A stretch of DNA of 64,000 nucleotides from an uncultured Bacteroidales bacterium. GTDB taxonomy: Bacteria; Bacteroidota; Bacteroidia; Bacteroidales; UBA11471. The stretch spans positions 1 through 64,000 of the forward strand of contig CANQDQ010000006.1 in NCBI GenBank assembly GCA_947593515.1. The letters are read 5' to 3'. Below are positions 29,671 to 38,583 of this stretch, piece by piece. Every line of letters begins with the position of its first letter. Position 1 is the stretch's first letter. The position numbers were made by a program, and so were the translations under genes. The notes below the pieces were generated by a model. The model made no database searches. It was not told where the DNA came from and saw only the letters and a list, made by a program, of their open reading frames with translations.

Positions 29671-30903
29671 ATGGTACTCAACTATATTTGGATTTTCTTT
29701 TTTATTACGGCATTCATCGTCGCCGTTGTCCAAACGCTGTTTTTCGGGAATCTCGGCATTTGGAACGACATCATGAATTCGACGTTTTCATCGGCAAAAA
29801 CGGCTTTTGAAATTTCGTTGGGGCTGACGGGCGTTCTGTCGTTGTGGTTAGGATTGATGAAAATCGGCGAGCGCGGCGGAGTCATCGCCACATTTTCGCG
29901 CTGGATAAGTCCGCTGTTCTACCGCCTCTTTCCCGATCTGCCAAAGAATCACCCTGCCTTCGGCTCGATATTCATGAATCTGTCTGCCAATGTGTTGGGG
30001 CTCGACAATGCCGCTACACCGCTGGGATTGAAAGCCATGAAAGAGATGCAGGAAGTCAATCCCGACAAAGAGCGCGCCAGCAATCCGATGATTATGTTTC
30101 TGGTACTCAATACGACCGGTCTGACGCTCGTGCCGCTCGGCGTCATGGTGTATCGGGCGCAAATGGGTGCTGCCAATCCGTCGGACATATTCCTACCGAT
30201 ACTTATCGCCACTTATGTATCGACCCTCGTGGGGTTGGTTGCCGTGTGCCTGAAACAGCGTATCAACCTCTGCGACAAAGTGATACTCGGATTTCTCGGC
30301 GGATTGACCTTGCTAATCGGCGGAATTTTGGCATTTTTCCTGCAACTGCCGCAAGAAAAAATTTCACTCTATTCGAGCTTTATTGCCAACGGACTGTTAT
30401 TCTGCATCATCATCGGTTTTCTTGCGGCGGGAATCCGCAAACGCATCAACGTATATGAAGCCTTCGTCGAAGGGGCGAAAGAGGGTTTCAAAACTGCCGT
30501 AACGATTATTCCCTATTTGGTGGCGATACTCGTTGCCATCGCCGTCTTCCGCGCGTCGGGTGCAATGGACTACATCATCTCCGGCATCACGACCGGCGTG
30601 AAGGCATTGGGCATCGATGCCGACTTCGTGGGCGCACTGCCGACGGCTCTCATGAAACCGCTCAGCGGCAGCGGGGCGCGCGGCATGATGGTCGATGCGA
30701 TGAACACATACGGCGCCGACTCCTTCGTGGGGCGCGTAGCGTCCACCATACAGGGCGCAACCGACACAACATTCTATATATTAGCCGTTTACTTCGGAAG
30801 CGTAGGCATACGCAACACCCGTTATGCCGCCGGCTACGGGCTGCTGGCAGATTTTGCGGGCATCGTCGCCGCCATCGTCGTCGCCTATATTTTCTTCCAT
30901 TAA
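29671..30903 (+). CDS. Nucleoside-recognition (gate) domain membrane protein, SpmA-SpmB-like fusion
   Basis: Start MVLNYIWIFFFITAFIVAVVQTLFFG; two gate-like halves. The ORF-track N-terminus overlaps the divergent dehydrogenase and is spurious. Confidence 0.8.
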   Translation: MVLNYIWIFFFITAFIVAVVQTLFFGNLGIWNDIMNSTFSSAKTAFEISLGLTGVLSLWLGLMKIGERGGVIATFSRWISPLFYRLFPDLPKNHPAFGSIFMNLSANVLGLDNAATPLGLKAMKEMQEVNPDKERASNPMIMFLVLNTTGLTLVPLGVMVYRAQMGAANPSDIFLPILIATYVSTLVGLVAVCLKQRINLCDKVILGFLGGLTLLIGGILAFFLQLPQEKISLYSSFIANGLLFCIIIGFLAAGIRKRINVYEAFVEGAKEGFKTAVTIIPYLVAILVAIAVFRASGAMDYIISGITTGVKALGIDADFVGALPTALMKPLSGSGARGMMVDAMNTYGADSFVGRVASTIQGATDTTFYILAVYFGSVGIRNTRYAAGYGLLADFAGIVAAIVVAYIFFH

Positions 30904-30983
30904 ATCTTTTTTCCTATCGGGTTGAGCGATAATCGCGACAAAAACGCTACCTTTGCACGTTTTCGATTTCAACGTATAATATC

Positions 30984-31439
30984 ATGGCTATCAGTTATTA
31001 CGCCGAAGATACCCCAATGCCGCCCCTCAAAAAACGGGAAACAAACGCGTGGATACGCAGCGTGGCGTCCCTGTATGGCAAACAGTGCGGCGACATTTCC
31101 TACATCTTCTGCACCGATGAGAAGATTCTCGAAGTGAATAGGAAATTTCTGCAACACGACTATTATACGGACATCATCACGTTCGATTATACCGAAAAAG
31201 AACGCATCTCCGGCGATATATTCATCAGCCTCGACATGGTGCAAAGCAATGCGCTCGCCTTCGGAACGACTTTCGGAAACGAACTGTACCGCATCATCAT
31301 ACACGGCATACTGCACTTGTGCGGCATAAACGACAAAGCGCCGGGCGAACGGGAAATCATGACGCAGAAAGAAAACGAGGCTCTCGCGCTGCTCCCCGCC
31401 GCACAAAAGAGCCGGATAGAGCAACTGCAACGAAAATAA
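30984..31439 (+). CDS. ybeY: Endoribonuclease YbeY
   Basis: IHGILHLCGINDKAPGEREIM (HxxxHxxGxxH-type family motif region). Confidence 0.92.
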   Translation: MAISYYAEDTPMPPLKKRETNAWIRSVASLYGKQCGDISYIFCTDEKILEVNRKFLQHDYYTDIITFDYTEKERISGDIFISLDMVQSNALAFGTTFGNELYRIIIHGILHLCGINDKAPGEREIMTQKENEALALLPAAQKSRIEQLQRK

Positions 31440-31443
31440 ATCT

Positions 31444-33321
31444 ATGAAATTCGACTATGATGTAATCGTGGTAGGTGCCGGTCATGCCGGTTGCGAAGCG
31501 GCTTCCGCAGCAGCTCGACTCGGCTCGGAAACGCTGCTTATCACTATGGATATGAATAAGATAGCCCAGATGAGTTGCAATCCGGCTATCGGCGGCATAG
31601 CCAAAGGGCAAATCGTGCGTGAAATCGACGCGCTCGGCGGACAGACCGGCATCGTTACCGACAAAACCACCCTCCAATTCCGTATGCTCAACCGCTCGAA
31701 AGGTCCTGCCATGTGGAGTCCGCGCGCGCAAAGCGACCGCCAAAAATTCATTCAGACATGGCGGGGCGTTCTCGAAAATACCGAACATTTGTATCTTTGG
31801 CAAGACAGCGTTAAACGCCTGATTATCAATAAAGACAATGCCGTTTCCGGCGTGATTACCAACATGGAGGTAACTTTCCGCGCCCGCGCCGTAGTGCTTA
31901 CTTGCGGCACGTTCATGAACGGATTGATGCACATCGGTCGCGTACAGCTCAAAGGCGGTCGCGTGGCGGAACCCGCCTCCTACGGCATCACAGAACAACT
32001 TGTGGAAATGGGCTTCACCGCCGGACGCATGAAGACGGGTACCCCCGTGCGCATCGATGGTCGCAGCATACACTACGACCTGATGACCGAACAAAAAGGG
32101 GAAGACGACTTCCACAAATTTTCGTTCCTCGACAACGTGCACCGCACCCTGCAACAACAGAGCTGCTGGATTACCTACACCAACGAAGCCGTACACGACA
32201 TTCTGCGGCAGGGCTTCCCCGATTCGCCGCTCTACAACGGACAAATAAAAAGCATCGGTCCGCGATACTGCCCCAGCATCGAAACGAAAATCGTTACTTT
32301 TCCCGATAAAACCGAACACCAACTCTTCCTCGAACCGGAAGGAGAAACGAGCAGGGAATTTTATCTGAACGGTTTTTCCTCCTCGCTCCCGCTCGACATA
32401 CAGATACGGGCGCTGCAAGAGATTCCGGCATTCAAAGATATTCGTATCTATCGTCCGGGCTATGCCATCGAATACGACTACTTCGACCCGACGCAGCTCA
32501 CGCACACCCTCGAAACAAAACAGGTAAAAGGTCTATTTTTCGCCGGACAAATCAACGGTACGACCGGCTATGAAGAGGCTGCCGGACAAGGACTGGTCGC
32601 CGGCATAAACGCCCACCTGCACAGTCAGGGCGGCGGTGAATTTACACTAAACCGCGACGAAGCCTATATCGGTGTACTCATCGACGACCTTGTAACCAAA
32701 GGTGTCGACGAACCGTACCGTATGTTCACTTCCCGCGCCGAATACCGCATACTCCTGCGGCAGGACGATGCCGATATGCGCCTTACGCCGAAAGGCTACG
32801 AACTCGGACTGGCAAGTGACGAACGTTACCGCCTGCTTCGCGAAAAAGAAGAACACCGGAACCGGATTATCCGTTTCGCCCAAGAGTATTCCGTAAAGAT
32901 GAATCAGATAAATCCGGCACTCGAACAGCAGGGCTACGCCCCCTTGCGGCAAGGGACGAAACTCGTCGATTTGATTCTGCGCCCGCAACTCACCATAGAT
33001 GCCATAGCCTCGTGGCTCCCCGCATTGCACGAACAGCTCGACCTCATTCCGTCGCGGCGGGAAGAAATAACCGAAGCCGCCGAAATCTGCATCAAATACG
33101 AAGGCTACATCGAGCGGGAAAAATTGATTGCCGATAAAATATCGCGCCTCGAAAATATCCGCATCAAAGGAAAATTCGATTACAATACCATACAGCAAAT
33201 ATCCATCGAAGCCCGCCAGAAACTCTCGAAGATAGACCCTGAAACCATCGCGCAAGCCTCGCGTATTCCGGGCATATCGCCGAGCGACATAAACATTCTG
33301 CTGGTTTTATTAGGAAGATAA
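31444..33321 (+). CDS. mnmG: tRNA uridine-5-carboxymethylaminomethyl modification enzyme MnmG
   Basis: DVIVVGAGHAGCEAASAAARLG...CNPAIGGIAKGQIVREIDALGG. Confidence 0.97.
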   Translation: MKFDYDVIVVGAGHAGCEAASAAARLGSETLLITMDMNKIAQMSCNPAIGGIAKGQIVREIDALGGQTGIVTDKTTLQFRMLNRSKGPAMWSPRAQSDRQKFIQTWRGVLENTEHLYLWQDSVKRLIINKDNAVSGVITNMEVTFRARAVVLTCGTFMNGLMHIGRVQLKGGRVAEPASYGITEQLVEMGFTAGRMKTGTPVRIDGRSIHYDLMTEQKGEDDFHKFSFLDNVHRTLQQQSCWITYTNEAVHDILRQGFPDSPLYNGQIKSIGPRYCPSIETKIVTFPDKTEHQLFLEPEGETSREFYLNGFSSSLPLDIQIRALQEIPAFKDIRIYRPGYAIEYDYFDPTQLTHTLETKQVKGLFFAGQINGTTGYEEAAGQGLVAGINAHLHSQGGGEFTLNRDEAYIGVLIDDLVTKGVDEPYRMFTSRAEYRILLRQDDADMRLTPKGYELGLASDERYRLLREKEEHRNRIIRFAQEYSVKMNQINPALEQQGYAPLRQGTKLVDLILRPQLTIDAIASWLPALHEQLDLIPSRREEITEAAEICIKYEGYIEREKLIADKISRLENIRIKGKFDYNTIQQISIEARQKLSKIDPETIAQASRIPGISPSDINILLVLLGR

Positions 33322-33353
33322 TGTTCCACGTGGAACAATAAACAAACAACCTC

Positions 33354-33878
33354 ATGGAAATAAACGATATTTACAAACAAGTTCGCGATATTCCCGACTT
33401 TCCGAAGCCCGGAATATTGTTCAAAGATCTCACCACCGTATTCAAAAACGGAGAATCGGTACAGCGGTTGAGCGACGAGCTTTATCGTCTTTACAAAGAC
33501 AAAGGTATCACCAAAGTTGCCGGCATCGAATCGCGCGGCTTCATCATGGGTTCCATACTGGCAGCCCGTCTCGGTGCCGGATTCGTGCCGGTGCGCAAAC
33601 CCGGAAAACTGCCTGCCGAAACGTGGACGGAAACTTTTGAAAAGGAATACGGCTGCGACGCCATCGAAATACACCGCGATGCCCTCGCTCCCGACGACGT
33701 GGTGCTGCTGCACGACGACCTGCTGGCAACGGGCGGAACGATGTTGGCTGCCTATCATCTGATACAGCGATTCCACCCGCGCAAGATATACATCAACTTT
33801 TTATCGGAAATTGTTGTTCTCAACGGGCGAAGCGTATTTCCTTCCGGCGTAGAAATAGAAACGATACTTAAATTCTGA
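33354..33878 (+). CDS. apt: Adenine phosphoribosyltransferase
   Basis: DIPDFPKPGILFKDLTTVFKN...VVLLHDDLLATGGTMLAA. Confidence 0.95.
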   Translation: MEINDIYKQVRDIPDFPKPGILFKDLTTVFKNGESVQRLSDELYRLYKDKGITKVAGIESRGFIMGSILAARLGAGFVPVRKPGKLPAETWTETFEKEYGCDAIEIHRDALAPDDVVLLHDDLLATGGTMLAAYHLIQRFHPRKIYINFLSEIVVLNGRSVFPSGVEIETILKF

Positions 33879-33886
33879 ACGACACC

Positions 33887-35674
33887 TTGTCGAACGAAAA
33901 CGCACATATACGGCATTTGCTTTCCCTCCTGCCCGACTCGCCCGGAGTATATCAATACTTCAACAAAGACGGGAGCATCATCTATGTGGGAAAAGCCAAG
34001 AATCTGAAAAAAAGGGTTCACAGCTATTTCAACCGAAACCACGAATCACCCCGCACATCGATGCTGGTGCGCAACATTCACGATATAAAATACATTGTCG
34101 TCGCCAACGAAGAAGATGCGCTGCATCTCGAAAACTCTCTCATCAAAGAGTATAAGCCGCGCTACAACGTGATGCTTAAAGACGACAAGACCTATCCGTG
34201 GATTACGATACGCAACGAACATTTTCCGCGTGTTGTCCTCACCCGCAAAGTCATACACGACGGCTCCAAATATTTCGGACCCTACGGCAACGTGCAGATT
34301 GCCCGCACCGTGCTCGAATTGATACGCAGCCTCTATCCCATTCGCACCTGTCCCCATGCACTCACGCCGGAAAACATCAAGAATCACCGTTACCGCAAAT
34401 GCCTGCAATACCATATTCACAATTGCAAAGCTCCTTGTGAAGCGCTGCAAGCCGAAGATGAATATCTCGGATATATCGCGCAAATACGCCAGATTCTTAA
34501 CGGAAACACTCAGCAATTGAGCGAACACCTCCTCGAAGAAATGAATCTGCTCGCCGAGCAAATGAAATTCGAGGAAGCACAAGAACTGAAAGAAAAGTAC
34601 CTTTTACTCGAAAAATACAAGGCAAAATCGGTTATCGTCAGCACGACCATACACAACGTCGATGTATTTTCGTATGAGGACGACGACGATAACGCCTATA
34701 TCAATTATATGCACATGCGCAACGGCAGCATCGTGCAAAGCTACACCATCGAATACCGGAAAAAACTCGATGAAAGCAAAGAAGAAATCCTGTCGCTGGC
34801 GATTGCCGAACTGCGCAGCCGCTTCAAAAGCGAATCGCGCGAAATCATCGTTCCTTTCCTGCCCGAATCGGAATTTGAAAACGTAACATTTCTCGTTCCA
34901 CAGCGGGGCGACAAGCGCAAATTGCTCGACGTTTCGACACAAAATGTCAAGCAATACAAACTCGACAAACTGAAAAGCTCGGAAAAACTAAATCCCGACC
35001 AGCGCGTTATACGCATTCTCTCGCGGGCACAAAAAGATTTCAAGCTAAAAACGCTGCCGATGCACATCGAATGTTTCGACAATTCCAATACACAAGGCGT
35101 GCTCCCCGTGTCGTCGTGCGTCGTATTCCGCAAAGCGAAACCATCGCGAAAAGACTACCGGCACTTCAATGTAAAGACCGTCGAAGGTCCCGATGATTTC
35201 GCGTCGATGTACGAAGCTGTGTTTCGTCGGTACAAGCGGCTTTCCGAAGAAGGCGAACCACTCCCCGACTTGGTGGTTGTCGATGGCGGAAAAGGGCAGC
35301 TCAGCGCTGCCGGCGAAGCCTTGAAAGACTTGCAGCTGGACATTCCGATTATCGGCATTGCCAAACGGTTGGAAGAGATATTTTTCCCGAATGATCCGAT
35401 ACCCCTCTATCTCGACAAAAACAGCGAAAGCCTGCGCCTCATACAGCAGATGCGCGACGAAGCCCACCGCTTCGGCATCACGCACCACCGCAACCGCCGC
35501 AGCAAGAAACAGGTGGAATCGGCTCTCGACAAAATCAAAGGCATCGGACCGAAAACGCGGGATTTGCTGCTCACCCGTTATAAGAGCGTCAAACGCATCA
35601 AAGAAGTTCCTTTCGAAGAATTGGCGCAACTTATCGGAGAGGCAAGAGCACGAACTGTCCTTGACAATTTATAG
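33887..35674 (+). CDS. uvrC: Excinuclease ABC subunit C (TTG start)
   Basis: LPDSPGVYQYFNKDGSIIYVGKAKNLKKRV GIY-YIG domain; C-terminal HhH. Confidence 0.96.
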   Translation: MSNENAHIRHLLSLLPDSPGVYQYFNKDGSIIYVGKAKNLKKRVHSYFNRNHESPRTSMLVRNIHDIKYIVVANEEDALHLENSLIKEYKPRYNVMLKDDKTYPWITIRNEHFPRVVLTRKVIHDGSKYFGPYGNVQIARTVLELIRSLYPIRTCPHALTPENIKNHRYRKCLQYHIHNCKAPCEALQAEDEYLGYIAQIRQILNGNTQQLSEHLLEEMNLLAEQMKFEEAQELKEKYLLLEKYKAKSVIVSTTIHNVDVFSYEDDDDNAYINYMHMRNGSIVQSYTIEYRKKLDESKEEILSLAIAELRSRFKSESREIIVPFLPESEFENVTFLVPQRGDKRKLLDVSTQNVKQYKLDKLKSSEKLNPDQRVIRILSRAQKDFKLKTLPMHIECFDNSNTQGVLPVSSCVVFRKAKPSRKDYRHFNVKTVEGPDDFASMYEAVFRRYKRLSEEGEPLPDLVVVDGGKGQLSAAGEALKDLQLDIPIIGIAKRLEEIFFPNDPIPLYLDKNSESLRLIQQMRDEAHRFGITHHRNRRSKKQVESALDKIKGIGPKTRDLLLTRYKSVKRIKEVPFEELAQLIGEARARTVLDNL

Positions 35675-35698
35675 TATAATATTTATAATCAACAACTT

Positions 35699-36151
35699 AT
35701 GAGAATCGTCGCACAACGGGTATCGCACGCATCGGTGAGTATCGGCGGACATATGAAATCGCAAATCGGAAACGGGCTGCTGATACTTGTCGGCATAGAA
35801 GACGCCGACGATGAAAACGATGTGGAATGGGTAAGCAAAAAAATCGTAAATTTGCGCATCTTCGACGACGAAAACGGCGTCATGAATCTTTCGGTCAAAG
35901 ATGTAGACGGAGAGGTGTTGATTGTCAGCCAGTTTACACTGTTCGCCTCTACCAAAAAGGGGAACAGACCTTCCTACATCAGAGCATCGAAACACGAACA
36001 CGCCATACCGTTGTACGAATCTTTTTGCCGGAAAGTTGCCGAAGAAACGGGAAAAATTACCGCAACCGGCGAGTTCGGCGCCGATATGCAAATCGAATTG
36101 CTGAACAACGGACCGGTAACCATCTGCATAGACTCGAAAAACAAAGAATAA
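35699..36151 (+). CDS. dtd: D-aminoacyl-tRNA deacylase
   Basis: MRIVAQRVSHASVSIGG...LIVSQFTLFASTKKGNRPSYI. Confidence 0.95.
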   Translation: MRIVAQRVSHASVSIGGHMKSQIGNGLLILVGIEDADDENDVEWVSKKIVNLRIFDDENGVMNLSVKDVDGEVLIVSQFTLFASTKKGNRPSYIRASKHEHAIPLYESFCRKVAEETGKITATGEFGADMQIELLNNGPVTICIDSKNKE

Positions 36152-36152
36152 A

Positions 36153-36491
36153 ATGACCCTGCAAGAACTGCAAGACAGTGTCGATCGCTGGATAAAAGAG
36201 TACGGCGTCCGCTACTTCAACGAGCTTACCAACATGGCGATACTCACCGAAGAAGTGGGCGAAGTAGCCCGCATCATCGCCCGAAAGTATGGTGAGCAAT
36301 CGTTCAAGGAAAGCGACAAAAACAGCAATTTATCCGATGAAATCGCCGATGTGCTGTGGGTTCTCGTATGCCTCGCCAACCAAACGGGCATCGACCTCAC
36401 GGAAGCCATGCAGCGCAATATTGACAAAAAAACGCAACGCGACGCCCTGCGCCACCGCCAAAACGAAAAAATCAATCCGAATACGAAATAA
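36153..36491 (+). CDS. MazG-like nucleotide pyrophosphohydrolase
   Basis: TEEVGEVARIIARKYGEQSFKESDKNSNLSDEIADVLWVLVCLAN. Confidence 0.88.
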   Translation: MTLQELQDSVDRWIKEYGVRYFNELTNMAILTEEVGEVARIIARKYGEQSFKESDKNSNLSDEIADVLWVLVCLANQTGIDLTEAMQRNIDKKTQRDALRHRQNEKINPNTK

Positions 36492-36503
36492 AAATTTCCC
36501 GAT

Positions 36504-37379
36504 ATGGACAGATACAATGAAATGCTGAAAAGCTACAATACCGATTATCGCGATGAAATCGTCCGACAGGAGGTCGAAAAGATTTTGCGCGAAAACATCG
36601 CGCGCAACAGCAATGAGGAAGTGTATCGCTTCCTTTTCGGCTGCATAGACCTCACCTCGCTCAATCCCACCGACAACCAGTCGCAAATCGCCGCCTTCAC
36701 GCGACAGGTAAACGAGTTCGACAACCAAAATCCCGAATTGAATCACGTTGCCGCCGTATGCGTCTACCCCAACCTCGTGGAATGCGTGCGCATGAATCTC
36801 GAAGTTTCCGACGTAAACATCGCAGCCGTAGCCGGCGGATTTCCGTCGTCGCAGACATTCACCGAAGTAAAAGTCGCCGAAACGGCGCTTGCCGTAGCCG
36901 AAGGGGCGAACGAGATAGACACGGTGATGAATGTAGGGCAGTTCCTCAACGAAGAATATGAGGATATTTGCGATGAAATCGTGGAAATAAAGCACGCCTG
37001 CCGCAATGCCCGACTGAAAGTGATTCTGGAAACCGGCGCGCTGGGCAGCTGTTCCAACGTGAAAAAATCGGCGCTGTTAGCTATTTATTCCGGCGCCGAT
37101 TTCATCAAGACCTCGACCGGAAAAATCACTCCGGGTGCAACGCCCGAAGCCTTCTACGTCATGTGTCAAGCAATCAAGGAGTATCACAAAAAGACCGGTA
37201 CCCGCATCGGCATCAAAGCCGCCGGAGGAATCGCCGAAACCGCCGAAGCCGTCAAGTATTACACTCTTGCCGAAGCCGTGCTGGGCGAAGAATGGTTGAG
37301 CAAAGAGTATTTCCGCATCGGCGCAAGCCGCTTGGCAACTGCCCTGCTCGACTCCATCGTTTCTGCCGGGAAAAAGTAG
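36504..37379 (+). CDS. deoC: Deoxyribose-phosphate aldolase
   Basis: AAVCVYPNLVECVR...FIKTSTGKITPGATPEA...IGIKAAGGI. Confidence 0.94.
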   Translation: MDRYNEMLKSYNTDYRDEIVRQEVEKILRENIARNSNEEVYRFLFGCIDLTSLNPTDNQSQIAAFTRQVNEFDNQNPELNHVAAVCVYPNLVECVRMNLEVSDVNIAAVAGGFPSSQTFTEVKVAETALAVAEGANEIDTVMNVGQFLNEEYEDICDEIVEIKHACRNARLKVILETGALGSCSNVKKSALLAIYSGADFIKTSTGKITPGATPEAFYVMCQAIKEYHKKTGTRIGIKAAGGIAETAEAVKYYTLAEAVLGEEWLSKEYFRIGASRLATALLDSIVSAGKK

Positions 37380-37400
37380 AGATTTCCCGATGAATCCGAT

Positions 37401-37440
37401 AAAAAAGGCGGCGGAAACAAGAAATTTCCGCCGCCTTTTC
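37401..37440. terminator. Bidirectional terminator between deoC and the polyprenyl synthase
   Basis: AAAAGGCGGCGGAAA-CAAGAAA-TTTCCGCCGCCTTTT. Confidence 0.85.
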
Positions 37441-37455
37441 ATTTATATATATACG

Positions 37456-38469
37456 TTATTTCTTTCGTTCCAGCGTATAATCGAGAACCGCCAACAAGGC
37501 TGTCGCCACATCGGAAGGCAAGAACGGTCGGAGAACCTCCGCCGCTTCATCGCGCAAACGCCCCATGACACTCTCGGCATACTCGATTCCACCCGACTTT
37601 TTGGCATATTCGGCAAGCCGGCACACATCGTCGCCGGTAAGCTCCTGTTTCCGAATCAACGCCGCGATTTCGCTCCGCTCCGGCTCCGCGCCATGCGTCA
37701 GTGCATAGATGAGCGGCAGGGTTACTTTCCCCTCTTTCAGGTCGCAGCCCGATGTCTTACCCGTTTCCTTTGTGTCGAAATAATCGAAAATATCGTCTCT
37801 TATCTGAAAGCAAAGCCCCAATTTTTCACCGAAACACATCAAGGCATTTTGCTGCTCCGTCGTGGCGCCGGCAGTCAAAGCGCCTATCTGCATACAGACC
37901 TTGAACAGAGAAGCGGTCTTTTGCCGTATGACACGGAAGTAGGCATCTTCGTCGATTTCTTTTTTCTGAACGACGGATATTTGGTCTATCTCGCCTTGCG
38001 CCAGAACAGCGCCCAACTCTCCCAACACGGCAATGACGGAAGTCTCGCCGGTAAGCAGCGCCATACGCAGCACTTTCGACACGAAATAGTCGCCCGCCAG
38101 CACTGCCACCCGATTGTCCCACACGGCATTGAGGGTCTCTCTGCCCCGTCGGAGTTTCGACTCATCGACCACGTCGTCGTGAATGAGCGTGGCATTATGC
38201 AGCAGTTCCACAGCGGCAGCTCCGTAAATGGTTTCCTCCTTTACCGTCCCCGTCATGCGGGCAGCCAACAATACCAATATGGCGCGTATCTGTTTGCCCT
38301 TTGTCTGAAGATAGTAATCCACGATTTGCGAAAGCAGCGGATTCGACGACGACAAAGCCTGCTTCATCACTTCGTTCAACCGTGCCAAATCGCTTTCTAT
38401 CGGACGTTTTATCCTCGACAATATATCATCGTTCATCGTCTTCATTACAAAAAAAGTATCGGCTTTCAA
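37456..38469 (-). CDS. Polyprenyl synthetase (octaprenyl-diphosphate synthase-like)
   Basis: LIHDDVVDESKLRRGRETLNAVWDN; second motif FQIRDDIFDYFD. Confidence 0.93.
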   Translation of the reverse strand: MKADTFFVMKTMNDDILSRIKRPIESDLARLNEVMKQALSSSNPLLSQIVDYYLQTKGKQIRAILVLLAARMTGTVKEETIYGAAAVELLHNATLIHDDVVDESKLRRGRETLNAVWDNRVAVLAGDYFVSKVLRMALLTGETSVIAVLGELGAVLAQGEIDQISVVQKKEIDEDAYFRVIRQKTASLFKVCMQIGALTAGATTEQQNALMCFGEKLGLCFQIRDDIFDYFDTKETGKTSGCDLKEGKVTLPLIYALTHGAEPERSEIAALIRKQELTGDDVCRLAEYAKKSGGIEYAESVMGRLRDEAAEVLRPFLPSDVATALLAVLDYTLERKK

Positions 38470-38583
38470 ACAAATACCTCTACCTATTTGGTTGCAAAAA
38501 TAAGAATAAAACCCGAAGTATCGGCAGAATTTTGTAAATTTACCTCGCGGATTTTTCCGCCAACCCGTTACACAAATACCGCC

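Noticed and set aside
37390-38583. N-terminal extension of the polA ORF
   Set aside because: Antisense to the polyprenyl synthase; true PolA begins MSEKRLFLLDAYALIYRAYY
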